64,000 nucleotides of DNA, from NCBI GenBank assembly GCA_020629515.1, contig JAHDDE010000001.1, forward strand, positions 113,783-177,782, written 5' to 3'. A program made the translations under genes and the position numbers. This document shows positions 19,239 through 28,129 of the stretch, piece by piece. The number at the start of each line of letters is the position of its first letter. Positions within the stretch are counted from its first letter, which is position 1. The notes beneath the pieces were generated by a model, which was not told the origin of the DNA, did not search any database, and was given only the letters and a program-made list of their open reading frames with translations. The stretch is from Saprospiraceae bacterium (GTDB taxonomy: Bacteria; Bacteroidota; Bacteroidia; Chitinophagales; Saprospiraceae).

Positions 19239-20849
19239 TTAATTAATGATAAAGGACATTGTTCCTAAGTCCCTTGCGGCAGGATCACCTGGGCATTTAC
19301 ACTTAATATTCTCAAAAAAGAATCTGTCTCCTGGTTTTGCCTTGCCAATAACTCTTTTAGCATCACCTTTAAAGGAGCCTCCTGGGTTAACTGCAACTTC
19401 TGGATCCTCTCTTCTCGGCACTCTTACTACATTAAATCCAGCTATGTTACATTTCGCATCAAAGTCAAAACCTTGCAACACTGGAATCATACCTGGTTGC
19501 GCTTTAAAGGTTCCAGATCCCATCTTACCTCCTCTACTTTTAGATAGCATCGGTATCGGATCAGGTATCCTTTTAACTCTGAATTCTTTAGATGCAGTAA
19601 AGCCAGGTGCTGACAGCTTTACATTGGCAAAGCTACCTTGCTTAGTAGGTTTGGTCACCTTGACATTATAAGTTCCGTCACTGTTTTTAGAGATACTACC
19701 ACCTCCATCTCCAGTCATAGAAACTTTTACTTGATTACTAGGTACACCCGCCACAGATACTTCTACAGGATTATCAACACCTATGTAAAAAACATTCATC
19801 TTTGCAGCTGAAATAGTAGCAGACCTTTCACCTACCTCATATTCATAAGTTCGCTTAAATGATTGCACTTCTCCTGTAACAGGGTTTTTTATCGAAGCTT
19901 CAACATCATATTTCTTCTTACCTACTCCATTGGCCTTAGCAGAAAACTCCGCTACACCTTCACTATTCAAGCTAAGCGGCCTTCCATTTACACTAATTGA
20001 TACTCCTGTATTGGACTCCGCTGAGGCAGATGCACTCATAAATACTTCTGTCTTAAATGTTTCTCCATTGATTACATAAGTTTTCTCTGGAGATGATACA
20101 ACAGTAAATTTATCAAGCACGACATCCGTGTTAGTCCCTACCTTATTAGCTAAATAGTTGAGAAAAGTAGCTTCGGTACTTATCACATCATTTTGAAACT
20201 TTCTAAAGATAGGTAACACAGCCTGAACGGGCATTTGCTTGAAATTAAAAGTAGCCCAATCAAATTTGGCATTTTTTGACTTCGTAGCAGCCTTTTCTCT
20301 CCATGTCTCGTCATCTATAATTGATGGAATTTCATTAGCAAAAGAAGCTCTATCTTCTTCATCAACGAGATCCAATATTTTCTGACGATAGTCTATGAGT
20401 TGTTGTTTCAACTCTTCACCTCTACCTTCTTTTACAAGAAGTCTTGATGTCACATCTTTATTCTTCTTACCTCTTAAGGTAGTGGTTTTCTTTCCGTCTT
20501 TGAATACATAATCTCCATCATCATATTCACCATTTTGATTACCAGAAGCATCTATCAACCAATCCATGATTTCATCCATTTCTTGGTTCATCGTTTTTGA
20601 TAATTCTTGAGCTGGCTCTATTCTCTCCGCATATTGTTCTAAGGCCTTCTTCTTTTTGGCTCCATCACGTATCAGTTCTGGTAGCGCTTTATTAGACTCT
20701 TCTAATGCCTTATTAGATTTAATAAGACCTTTATCAACAATCTTGAATGCATTAAATATTTCTGCGGATACATTAAGGGCCAACATCGCTGTCAATACCA
20801 AATACATGATATTGATCATCAGGGCCCGGGGTTCCTTAGGAATTGACAT
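19239..20849 (-). CDS. gldM: gliding motility/type IX secretion protein GldM (PorM)
   Basis: GldM spans the periplasm and, with GldL, forms the proton-driven motor of the T9SS. There is one N-terminal membrane helix (LMINIMYLVLTAMLALNVS) preceded by KEPR. A long helical region (about 40-220) follows, then a series of beta domains. The C-terminus has NPGGSFKGDAKRVIGKAKPGD and a KCKCPGD segment. At 536 residues it is in the family range. The gene follows gldL by 34 nt. Confidence 0.95.
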   Translation of the reverse strand: MSIPKEPRALMINIMYLVLTAMLALNVSAEIFNAFKIVDKGLIKSNKALEESNKALPELIRDGAKKKKALEQYAERIEPAQELSKTMNQEMDEIMDWLIDASGNQNGEYDDGDYVFKDGKKTTTLRGKKNKDVTSRLLVKEGRGEELKQQLIDYRQKILDLVDEEDRASFANEIPSIIDDETWREKAATKSKNAKFDWATFNFKQMPVQAVLPIFRKFQNDVISTEATFLNYLANKVGTNTDVVLDKFTVVSSPEKTYVINGETFKTEVFMSASASAESNTGVSISVNGRPLSLNSEGVAEFSAKANGVGKKKYDVEASIKNPVTGEVQSFKRTYEYEVGERSATISAAKMNVFYIGVDNPVEVSVAGVPSNQVKVSMTGDGGGSISKNSDGTYNVKVTKPTKQGSFANVKLSAPGFTASKEFRVKRIPDPIPMLSKSRGGKMGSGTFKAQPGMIPVLQGFDFDAKCNIAGFNVVRVPRREDPEVAVNPGGSFKGDAKRVIGKAKPGDRFFFENIKCKCPGDPAARDLGTMSFIIN

Positions 20850-20883
20850 TTTCTTTGGGTATTAATTTATTAATTAATGTAAC

Positions 20884-21498
20884 CTATTGCTTAACTGTAA
20901 ATGCGCTCAACACATTACCATATACAGAATTCAAAGAAGATAAATTTCTATTAAGAGAAGCCATCTGATCTTTATACATCTTAGTATCCTCAACAGTCTC
21001 ACTTAAAGAAGACATCGCTTCATTCAACTTTCCGTAAAAATTATGGGCCGCTTGAAGTTGTTGAGATGTTTCACTAAAGTCTACCTCTTGTAAAGCCTTA
21101 AGTGATCCCAAACTTTTAGACATGGATTGTAGTTCATCCAACATTCCACCTAATTGATTTTCAACCACTTCTGCATTAAGTGCCCTTGCGTCGACTGCAG
21201 CTGAGCTTGCTGCTATCTGACCTCCGGATAATGGAGCGATTGAAGCATTATGAGAATCTAAACCTGGATATAATTTCTCCCAGTAGTAATCTTTTTCTGG
21301 TCCCAATATACCTAACATAAAGAATAGAATCGCTTCTGTTACTAGTCCTACCGTCAATAGGTCTACTTTAAAACCTGCAACAACTGGCTGTTCCCAAGAC
21401 TGTATTTTATACAATGCACCTAACATCACTAATGCTGCACCTACACCGATTATAAGGTTTTTGAAATATTTAAAACCTGAAGAATGTACAAAACTCAT
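20884..21498 (-). CDS. gldL: gliding motility/type IX secretion motor protein GldL (PorL)
   Basis: GldL is an inner-membrane protein of 204 residues. It has two N-terminal transmembrane helices: FKNLIIGVGAALVMLGALY, and a second containing VGLVTEAILFFMLG. Glu55 in the second helix is at the place of the conserved glutamate thought to carry protons in the GldLM motor. The remaining 140 residues are cytoplasmic and coiled-coil-like. The gene lies between gldK (47 nt) and gldM (34 nt). Confidence 0.94.
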   Translation of the reverse strand: MSFVHSSGFKYFKNLIIGVGAALVMLGALYKIQSWEQPVVAGFKVDLLTVGLVTEAILFFMLGILGPEKDYYWEKLYPGLDSHNASIAPLSGGQIAASSAAVDARALNAEVVENQLGGMLDELQSMSKSLGSLKALQEVDFSETSQQLQAAHNFYGKLNEAMSSLSETVEDTKMYKDQMASLNRNLSSLNSVYGNVLSAFTVKQ

Positions 21499-21545
21499 TT
21501 TAAATTGATTTTATTGAAGTTTAAATTTTGCGAAATAAGGGTAAA

Positions 21546-22793
21546 TTAAAAGTCGTCTATCGAGCGTCCTAAAAATGTCATAGCACATCTAAAACCGATA
21601 TAAGACTTAGCAGAGTCTTGGTACTCTCTATCTCTGGTACCTGTCTGCAAGAAATAATAAATATCTTTCCATGATCCTCCTCTTACTACTTTTAGTTTGA
21701 ATGCTGCAGGATCATCATCCTTAGCATTATACTTTAAATCTGGGTTTAGATCATGTATATGTTGGTATGCATTTGCAGTGTAAGTCGTTTCAGTCCATTC
21801 AGAGACATTGCCCGCCATATTATATAACCCGTAATCATTAGGGAAATAAGAATCTACAGGCACAGTATGCATACCTCCATCTTCGGCATAATTCCCTCTG
21901 CCAGGCTTAAAATTAGCTAAGAGACATCCTTTGCTATTTCTAACATAGTATCCTCCCCATGGATATGGTGCTAAATCATGTCCACCTCTTGATGCATATT
22001 CCCATTCAAATTCAGTGGGTAGTCTAAAATTCTCAACAAGAGATTGGTCGTCTCCTAATTCATCATTCCAAATTTTAGTTCTCCAATGGCAGAATGCTTG
22101 TGCTTGTGGCCAAGTAACACCTACTACTGGGTAATCATCAAATGCCGCATGATCAAAATAATGTCTGGTCATAGGCTCATTATAACTATAACTAAAGTCT
22201 CTTATCCATACGAATGGATCAGGAACAATATTTACTGTTTTCTTTTCTATTACTTCAGATCTTCTACCAGCATAATTTCCACTTGCTGCTTTTTTCCAAT
22301 TGATCCAATCGTAAGTATATTCTAACAGATCTGGATTAAGTTCTCTTCTACCACTAAGAGCCATATCTTTTGAAAAGAACATTTCATCTAAATCTTCAGA
22401 TTCGTAATCGAGTTCCATTTCCCAATCAATTTCTTCATTCCCAAAATTATCTTCGATATAATCTCCCATGATTTCATGCCCTTTAGCATCTCTAACCCAT
22501 TCTACAAATTGGCGATATTCATTATTGGATATTTCTGTTTCATCCATATAAAATCCTGTAATTGAAATGGATTTGGGTCTGGTGGTATAGGCACTGAATA
22601 TATCTTGGTCGCTCTGACCAACATTCAAATATCCAGATGGTACGTAAACCATGCCATATGGATTAATCGTTCCTTTCCATTTAGGTCTTTCCTGTGAACC
22701 TATTAATTGGCCTCCATTATCTCTTCCGCAGCTACTCATTAAGATGAGAGCAATCAAACAAGAAAAAACAATATTGATGTTCCTCTGTGTCAT
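21546..22793 (-). CDS. gldK: T9SS ring lipoprotein GldK (PorK)
   Basis: GldK is an outer-membrane lipoprotein that forms the periplasmic ring of the T9SS with GldN. It has a lipobox LMSSC with Cys22. It then has a formylglycine-generating-enzyme/sulfatase-modifying fold: GFYMDETEISNNEYRQF, VGVTWPQAQAFCHWR, FRLPTEFEWEYASRGG, NMAGNVSEWTETTY and VVRGGSWKD. At 415 residues it fits the family. It is the first gene of the gldKLMN run and is preceded by 244 bases of non-coding DNA that separate it from porP. Confidence 0.95.
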   Translation of the reverse strand: MTQRNINIVFSCLIALILMSSCGRDNGGQLIGSQERPKWKGTINPYGMVYVPSGYLNVGQSDQDIFSAYTTRPKSISITGFYMDETEISNNEYRQFVEWVRDAKGHEIMGDYIEDNFGNEEIDWEMELDYESEDLDEMFFSKDMALSGRRELNPDLLEYTYDWINWKKAASGNYAGRRSEVIEKKTVNIVPDPFVWIRDFSYSYNEPMTRHYFDHAAFDDYPVVGVTWPQAQAFCHWRTKIWNDELGDDQSLVENFRLPTEFEWEYASRGGHDLAPYPWGGYYVRNSKGCLLANFKPGRGNYAEDGGMHTVPVDSYFPNDYGLYNMAGNVSEWTETTYTANAYQHIHDLNPDLKYNAKDDDPAAFKLKVVRGGSWKDIYYFLQTGTRDREYQDSAKSYIGFRCAMTFLGRSIDDF

Positions 22794-22991
22794 CTAAAAA
22801 TCTATTTAAATAAAAATATTTAGGGTTAAAACTTTATAGAAACTGCAAACCATTATGAAATAGTATGTCACAGTTACTCTAAATGACAATAAATTGACAT
22901 TTATACCCTTTCAAAAAACGTGCTAATCTTCCATATATTTTAAAAAAATGTCAACTACTTTACATTTAGGCCCTAAATAACTGATAATGAC

Positions 22992-23020
22992 AAGCTTAAA
23001 AAATCGTATATTTTAAGCTT
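22992..23020. repeat. 10-bp inverted repeat between porP and gldK
   Basis: AAGCTTAAAA (22992-23001) and TTTTAAGCTT (23011-23020) form a 10-bp stem with a 9-nt loop, 18 nt past the porP stop. No clear T-tract follows on the minus strand, so it may be a weak terminator, an RNA-processing hairpin or an operator for gldK. The rest of the 244-base gap (22794-23037) is AT-rich with no gene and no promoter match I trust. Confidence 0.4.
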
Positions 23021-23037
23021 ACTGTGACTTAATCAGC

Positions 23038-24009
23038 CTAATTGAATCTTGGATTGTAGATGATTTTAGGCAATTCTGCTGTTCTTATTTTTTTATTGAG
23101 ATTATAGTTAAGAATGAACTCGTGGGTATTGTCATGAAAGGAACTTAGTTTTGAGATTCCAAAATCGTAGGAATAGGAAATTCTGATATGTTCATTCAAT
23201 TTAGTCCCTAAGATAAAGTTGATGGCATCGATAGATCGACTATTGTAACCTCTGATCGTCAGCCCTCCCATGATATTATTGTATCGGCCTATTGCTCCTA
23301 AGTCAGTTTGTGTTTGGACAAAATCCGATTTGACCAATAAAATGGGAGAAACAACTATCTGAGATATAAGAGGAATGTCATAGCTATAAAAAAGAGAGAA
23401 CAATTGCTTTTGTCTAAACTGGGAACTGCCTGATGGGCTCAACGATACAGGGACATTATCTAAGCTTAAACCTAACTCTCCATATCCAGTAGCAGCATAG
23501 AGACTAAATCCATAGATGATCGAACTCCCTCTCATATCTCCTGACAATAAAATAGGATCATTATGATTAATAGCATTATCTACATAAGTCCCTGACGGCG
23601 TAACTAATCTCGAACCGTCTATCTCTACTTGAGAAAGGCCAAATTTAACACCAAGAGACAATAAGACTCCTGGCATTTCGCCAACATAATTATAAGAGGT
23701 AGTTAAATCAGTTTTGACAAGAGGTCCTAAGGATTCGTTTTGAATACTAATTCCGGCTGATCCAGACAAAAAATAAAGTGGCAAGTGTGCATTGATAAAT
23801 TGAGTCTTTGGGGCTCCATCAAATCCGCTCCATTGTGACCTTAATCCCGCCGTAATACTTAATGAGGATTCTAATCCGCCATATGCTGCGCTAAAACCAT
23901 ACCGGTTGAACATGAATTGGGTACTTTGTGTACCTTGTTGGCCTGTAAGAACATTACAAAATAAGAACAGGCTTAATACCAATATGATATGTGCTGATAT
24001 CTTGGACAT
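23038..24009 (-). CDS. porP: type IX secretion outer-membrane protein, PorP/SprF family
   Basis: This is a 323-residue outer-membrane barrel protein. After a signal peptide (cut near LTGQ) comes the family start TQFMFNRYGFSAAYGG, which corresponds to the 'QxMxNxxxxNPAYAG' region of PorP/SprF. Alternating beta-strand segments follow, with IRISYSYDFGISKLSSF and an EFILNYNL-type final strand. PorP-like proteins link secreted type-B substrates to the T9SS. It precedes gldK on the same strand, the usual porP-porKLMN order, and follows the MBL hydrolase gene by 35 nt. Confidence 0.92.
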   Translation of the reverse strand: MSKISAHIILVLSLFLFCNVLTGQQGTQSTQFMFNRYGFSAAYGGLESSLSITAGLRSQWSGFDGAPKTQFINAHLPLYFLSGSAGISIQNESLGPLVKTDLTTSYNYVGEMPGVLLSLGVKFGLSQVEIDGSRLVTPSGTYVDNAINHNDPILLSGDMRGSSIIYGFSLYAATGYGELGLSLDNVPVSLSPSGSSQFRQKQLFSLFYSYDIPLISQIVVSPILLVKSDFVQTQTDLGAIGRYNNIMGGLTIRGYNSRSIDAINFILGTKLNEHIRISYSYDFGISKLSSFHDNTHEFILNYNLNKKIRTAELPKIIYNPRFN

Positions 24010-24044
24010 CTTATAATTAATAAGAACAAATTATGATAAGTTGT

Positions 24045-24809
24045 TCAAATATCAAATTGTAATCCATCATAAGAGGCATAAACTCCACTTGGCAACAACT
24101 TAGACCATTCCTTGGTAGGTCCCAGCAGATGACTCATATGGATTAGATAAGCCTTGTCTGGTTGGACCTCCCTAATAAATTCTAAGGCCTGACTTAAATT
24201 AAAATGAGAATGATGCTCTTGTTTTCTAAGTGCATCAAGTATTAGTATATCCAAATCAAGAAGGATTTCAGCAGTATCATTTGGGACCCTATTAGTATCA
24301 GTCAAATAAGCTAATCGTCCTACTTTAAATCCAAGGATAGGCAAATTTCCATGAAAAACTCTTAATGCTTCAACTATAAAGCCGTCAAATGTGATCTTAT
24401 CTCCTGGTTTGATAGCAATTAGCTCAAACCTGGGGGCTCCTGGATAGGCTTGAAATTCAAATGCATACTTAAACCTCGCTAATACCTCATCAAGCACTCT
24501 CTGTTCAGCGTAAATTCTCATTGCACTATTTCGTCTAAATATGAATGGCCTTAGATCATCAAGACCTATTACATGGTCATTATGCTCATGTGTGAGAAAA
24601 ACCGCATCAAGATTTTTCACCTGTGAGGAAAGCATCTGTTGCCTAAAGTCAGGCCCCACATCAATGACTACAGTACTTCGCTCTGTTTGCAATAAAGCGC
24701 TGCAACGCCGTCTTTTATCTCTGGGATCGTCTGAAGTACATGTGGGACAATCACAAGCTATGACTGGTATTCCTTGAGATGTAGCAGTACCTAGTAAGGT
24801 GAATTTCAA
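24045..24809 (-). CDS. MBL-fold metallohydrolase, PhnP-like
   Basis: This is a 254-residue metallo-beta-lactamase-fold phosphodiesterase. The N-terminal signature LGTATSQGIP is followed by a Cys cluster (Cys19, Cys21, Cys24), as in PhnP-type enzymes that bind a structural zinc. The catalytic metal motif THEHNDH is at His74, His76, Asp78 and His79. The later ligands are in FHGN, LTDTN and HMSH. PhnP cleaves cyclic ribosyl phosphates, but here there are no phn genes, so the substrate is open. The start is TTG, the only reasonable one. It is upstream of porP in the same run. Confidence 0.87.
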   Translation of the reverse strand: MKFTLLGTATSQGIPVIACDCPTCTSDDPRDKRRRCSALLQTERSTVVIDVGPDFRQQMLSSQVKNLDAVFLTHEHNDHVIGLDDLRPFIFRRNSAMRIYAEQRVLDEVLARFKYAFEFQAYPGAPRFELIAIKPGDKITFDGFIVEALRVFHGNLPILGFKVGRLAYLTDTNRVPNDTAEILLDLDILILDALRKQEHHSHFNLSQALEFIREVQPDKAYLIHMSHLLGPTKEWSKLLPSGVYASYDGLQFDI

Positions 24810-24844
24810 TAAATATTTTATAAAATTAGAAGAATCCTACCCCT

Positions 24845-25054
24845 TTACTTATTTACTATGATCGATAGTATTTTTCTGAGGTTGTCTATTCGAGAATCAA
24901 TATCATGAAATTTGTTGATAACAACCACTTTTTTATTTTCTAAAATACAATAGCCAGAATTAAAATTTCCTTTTTCAAACCGAACGGTATATTCGAATTC
25001 CTTAAGTTTATCAACAAGTTTCTGTAAATGATATCTTGACTTACCTTTTGACAT
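24845..25054 (-). CDS. small basic conserved-looking protein of unknown function
   Basis: This 69-residue protein is Lys-rich with predicted mixed alpha/beta content (LQKLVDKLKEFEYTVRFEKG, then CILENKKVVVINKFHDID). No known domain is recognised. It starts with ATG and leads the run toward the MBL hydrolase and porP (35-nt spacing each). Its start codon is 13 nt from the divergent barrel gene's ATG. A coding role is supported by the clean ATG, the fit in the operon and protein-like composition. Confidence 0.65.
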   Translation of the reverse strand: MSKGKSRYHLQKLVDKLKEFEYTVRFEKGNFNSGYCILENKKVVVINKFHDIDSRIDNLRKILSIIVNK

Positions 25055-25067
25055 AGTACATATTAAA

Positions 25068-25718
25068 ATGCGAATATATATAAATCATTCATATATCAAA
25101 TATTTAGGAATATGTTTGAATATGACTTTGATTAGTACTGTAGTACTGGCTCAGACTTCTTCAATAGAAACTCAAAAATTTGGTGCTTCACTTTTAGTCA
25201 GTGGTAATTTATCTCAATTAGAAGGAGACAATCTCAGCGGATTTAATAAGATAGGTTTTCAAGGAGGAATGCTAATTAACTATGATCTTAATAAAAAGAA
25301 AGGATTATACGCAGGGTTCTTGTATTCACAAAAAGGGAGCTCAACGGGTACAATTAAAAATTCTACAATCACACCTCAGTCTATATCATTGCATTATTTA
25401 AGCATGCCTATACAGTACTATTTAAACGAATGGTGGGAAAAAGATCAGCAAGATCACATCTTAAGAGTTAATATGGGACCAATTATAAGCCGGTTAGTCC
25501 AAGTGCAATCAACTAATTCCTTCTTCGATAACGCTACTGAAGATTTCAACAAATGGGATCTTGCCTTATCTATTGGTCTCTCCTATCGATTATCAAAAAA
25601 ATTAGACCTTATTGTGTCTTATGAAAGGTCTATAACCAAAGTGTATCAAATACCAAATAGCAATTTGAATGGTTTACAGAGTTATCTAATAAACATCGGA
25701 TTAAGCTATTCACTATGA
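25068..25718 (+). CDS. predicted outer-membrane beta-barrel protein
   Basis: This 216-residue protein has an N-terminal signal (hydrophobic YLGICLNMTLISTVVLAQ) and alternating polar/hydrophobic strands (KFGASLLVSGNL, GLYAGFLYSQKG, ALSIGLSYRLSK, SYLINIGLSYSL). The last strand ends in an aromatic-rich pattern typical of PorT-like barrels. Function is unknown. It overlaps the following phosphatase gene by ATGA, so the two are coupled. A second ATG at 25122 would leave a signal too short to be credible. Confidence 0.78.
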   Translation: MRIYINHSYIKYLGICLNMTLISTVVLAQTSSIETQKFGASLLVSGNLSQLEGDNLSGFNKIGFQGGMLINYDLNKKKGLYAGFLYSQKGSSTGTIKNSTITPQSISLHYLSMPIQYYLNEWWEKDQQDHILRVNMGPIISRLVQVQSTNSFFDNATEDFNKWDLALSIGLSYRLSKKLDLIVSYERSITKVYQIPNSNLNGLQSYLINIGLSYSL

Positions 25719-26593
25719 TAAAAGCAGCTATTGATATTGGGACTAATACTGCACATATCTTAATCGCAGAAGTTCAAAACTCTCGGATTACCAAAATCCT
25801 TGATAAAAGAAGATTTTATATCTATTTAGCCGAAGATGGTATTGAACGAATCTGTCTATCTGCACAAAATAGATTATATCGAGCTATGGACCAATTTGAA
25901 CTGCTTATCAAAAAGTATAACATCTCAAAAGTATTTTGTACAGGGACAGCAGCACTTCGCACTGCTACCAATGGACCATTGATTGTCAATAGAATAAAAT
26001 TCACCAATCAAATTGAAGTACATCTCATAACGGGCGAGCAAGAGGCAGAGTACATTTTTAACGGAGTGATACAAAAATTCAATTCTATTGATCAGCATTA
26101 TGTTATAGTTGATATTGGAGGTGGTAGCGTCGAGTTTATCTTTTATAAGAATAATAAAGTCTTATCTAAAAGAAGTTTCCCTATAGGTATTGCCAATCTT
26201 TATAATCAGTTTCATAAATCTGAACCGATCGAACAACAAGAAGTCAAAGAGCTTCATTCTTTTTTATGTGACCAAATAGATTCTTATTTAAATGATAATG
26301 TCTCTGACGGGCTAAAGTTGATAGGTGCAGCTGGCACATTTGAAGTGTTTCAAAACCGTAATCCACAGTCAAAACAAAATAAAATAAGTATTAAAGAATT
26401 GGATATTTATCTGTCAGAATTAAGTGCTCTAACTGAGGACGAAAGAGCAAAGTCTACCTTTATTCCTTCAGATAGGGCAAAATATATAGTAGTGGCATTA
26501 ATCTTAGTACAACATATCATGAATGTGCTTCAATTAAGTCATTTCAACGTATCAGACTATGCATTAAAAGAAGGTATTATAGTTAGTGGATAA
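25715..26593 (+). CDS. Ppx/GppA-family phosphatase
   Basis: This is a 292-residue actin-fold phosphatase of the exopolyphosphatase/pppGpp phosphatase family. The phosphate-1 loop is AIDIGTNTAHILIAEV, the phosphate-2 region VDIGGGSVEFIFYKNN, and SFPIG follows as expected. It has only the two N-terminal actin-like domains and lacks the C-terminal HD region of long GppA proteins. It could act on polyphosphate, pppGpp or another phosphoanhydride; sequence alone cannot decide. It overlaps the preceding barrel gene by 4 bp. Confidence 0.88.
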   Translation: MIKAAIDIGTNTAHILIAEVQNSRITKILDKRRFYIYLAEDGIERICLSAQNRLYRAMDQFELLIKKYNISKVFCTGTAALRTATNGPLIVNRIKFTNQIEVHLITGEQEAEYIFNGVIQKFNSIDQHYVIVDIGGGSVEFIFYKNNKVLSKRSFPIGIANLYNQFHKSEPIEQQEVKELHSFLCDQIDSYLNDNVSDGLKLIGAAGTFEVFQNRNPQSKQNKISIKELDIYLSELSALTEDERAKSTFIPSDRAKYIVVALILVQHIMNVLQLSHFNVSDYALKEGIIVSG

Positions 26594-26597
26594 TATT

Positions 26598-26636
26598 TTT
26601 AGATTAATCTAAATTTAATATATTTACTAATCTAAA
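26598..26636. promoter_or_regulatory. putative DtxR/MntR-type operator with a second partial site
   Basis: TTTAGATTAATCTAAA (26598-26613) is a perfect 16-bp palindrome. A second, weaker copy TTTACTAATCTAAA follows at 26623-26636, sharing the half-site AATCTAAA at a 23-nt offset. Both lie within 51 nt of the start of the permease-DtxR fusion gene. The form resembles metal-repressor boxes of the DtxR/MntR family. Its function is inferred from position and symmetry. Confidence 0.55.
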
Positions 26637-26648
26637 ATTTATTGGACA

Positions 26649-28124
26649 TTGGACTTAATCAATATACTAAGTGAAGAATGGGCTATCCGTGCATTAATTG
26701 CTTCCTCATTAGTGGGCATTATGTGTGGTGTGATTGGCAGCTTTATGGTCTTAAGAAACATGTCATTAATTGGTGATGCTCTTTCTCATGCTATACTACC
26801 TGGGATTTTTGCGGCATTTGTTTTAATTGGCTATAGTTCATTAGGCTTTTTTGTCGGAACGCTTTTGGCTGCACTGTTCAGTGCAGTAGCTATAACTTGG
26901 ATTCAAGAGAATGTAAAAACTAAAAATGATGCAGCAATAGGAATCATTTTCACTTTCATGTTTTCGTTAGGAGTCATTGGGATTTCCTACCTCAACAATC
27001 AAGAAGGAGTCCACTTAGACCTAAAGGATTTTCTCTTCGGGACGATACTTGGTGTATCAAATGAAGATCTTTATATCACAGGTATTGTAACGGTCTATTC
27101 TCTCATCAGTATTGTTGTTTTCTACAGGTATCTTTTTATCACAACATTTCAGCCAACAATAGCACAAACGATGGGGATATCTGTCAAGATGATTCATTAT
27201 TTCTTAATGTTATTATTGTCTTTTGCAGTTGTCGCAGCTCTTAGAACAGTGGGAATTATTCTTGTGGTAGCCATGTTGATCACTCCAAGTGCTACAGCAT
27301 TGCTATTAAGTAACAAACTCAAAACAGTATTGGTATTGTCGGGATTGTTTGGGTTACTTTCGGCCATTGTTGGCCTGATAGTGGCAATCCTCCTTAATAC
27401 AACTCCAGGTCCTGCAATGTGTGTCATTGCCACTATTTTCTACTTTATCGCCGTATTCTTTTCCCCATCGAAAGGATTGATGTTCAAATACCTCAGAAAA
27501 CAAAACCAAAATCAACAAATCGAAAAAGAAGACATTGTTAAGTTATTGTTTAAAAAAAGCGATCACAACATACCATCAGCTATACAGATTGGAGAAGAAT
27601 TAGGTATTAAGCCAAATAAGGTTAAAAAGTATATTGCTCAACTGCAGTCAGACGGATTGATGACCCATGGAAAGAATACTCTCACAGCTAAAGGAAATGC
27701 AATAGCCGAAGAATTGGTCAGAGCGCATAGACTGTGGGAGACTTTTTTAGTAGACCAAGTAGGACTTAGTGATCAGAACATCCATGAAGATGCTGAAAAG
27801 TATGAACACCTCTTGAGTTCTGAAATATTAGATCAGCTCGATATAAAATTGGGATATCCCACGAGAGATCCTCATGGTTCTCCTATACCTGAAAAAAGAA
27901 TAAAGGCGGATAATCCCTTGCTGAAATTAAAACCAAAAGCGAGAGCAAGAATATCCAAACAGCAGATCGACAGTACGGTTGAAAGTAAACTTTGGGAATT
28001 AGGGTTAAATGCCGATCAATCTATTCAAGTCTTGACTATTGATAAAGATCAGATTATTATAAAGTGTAGCGATAAAGAGTATGCCATCCCTGCCGACCTG
28101 GCTGAAAAGATAAACATGGCTTGA
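26649..28124 (+). CDS. metal ABC transporter permease fused to a DtxR/MntR-type repressor
   Basis: This 491-residue protein has two parts. Residues 1-275 form an ABC-3 family (ZnuB/MntB) permease with about eight spans, including LRNMSLIGDALSHAILPG and LRTVGIILVVAMLITPSATA. Residues 293-491 are an iron/manganese-dependent repressor: winged helix (about 295-350), dimerisation helix with metal ligands His360 (RAHRLWE) and Glu383, Glu386, His387 (EKYEH), the DPHGSPIP motif, and a C-terminal FeoA/SH3-like end. The start is TTG. No ATPase or binding protein is adjacent. It probably imports Mn or Fe and senses it at the membrane. Confidence 0.9.
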   Translation: MDLINILSEEWAIRALIASSLVGIMCGVIGSFMVLRNMSLIGDALSHAILPGIFAAFVLIGYSSLGFFVGTLLAALFSAVAITWIQENVKTKNDAAIGIIFTFMFSLGVIGISYLNNQEGVHLDLKDFLFGTILGVSNEDLYITGIVTVYSLISIVVFYRYLFITTFQPTIAQTMGISVKMIHYFLMLLLSFAVVAALRTVGIILVVAMLITPSATALLLSNKLKTVLVLSGLFGLLSAIVGLIVAILLNTTPGPAMCVIATIFYFIAVFFSPSKGLMFKYLRKQNQNQQIEKEDIVKLLFKKSDHNIPSAIQIGEELGIKPNKVKKYIAQLQSDGLMTHGKNTLTAKGNAIAEELVRAHRLWETFLVDQVGLSDQNIHEDAEKYEHLLSSEILDQLDIKLGYPTRDPHGSPIPEKRIKADNPLLKLKPKARARISKQQIDSTVESKLWELGLNADQSIQVLTIDKDQIIIKCSDKEYAIPADLAEKINMA

Positions 28125-28129
28125 TAAAA

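Noticed and set aside
19246-19671. 141-residue open frame on the plus strand inside gldM
   Set aside because: It is a frame shadow antisense to an established gene and shows no protein features.
22842-22855. CAAACCATTA upstream of gldK as a promoter
   Set aside because: The spacing within the -7 box is wrong and there is no -33 element.
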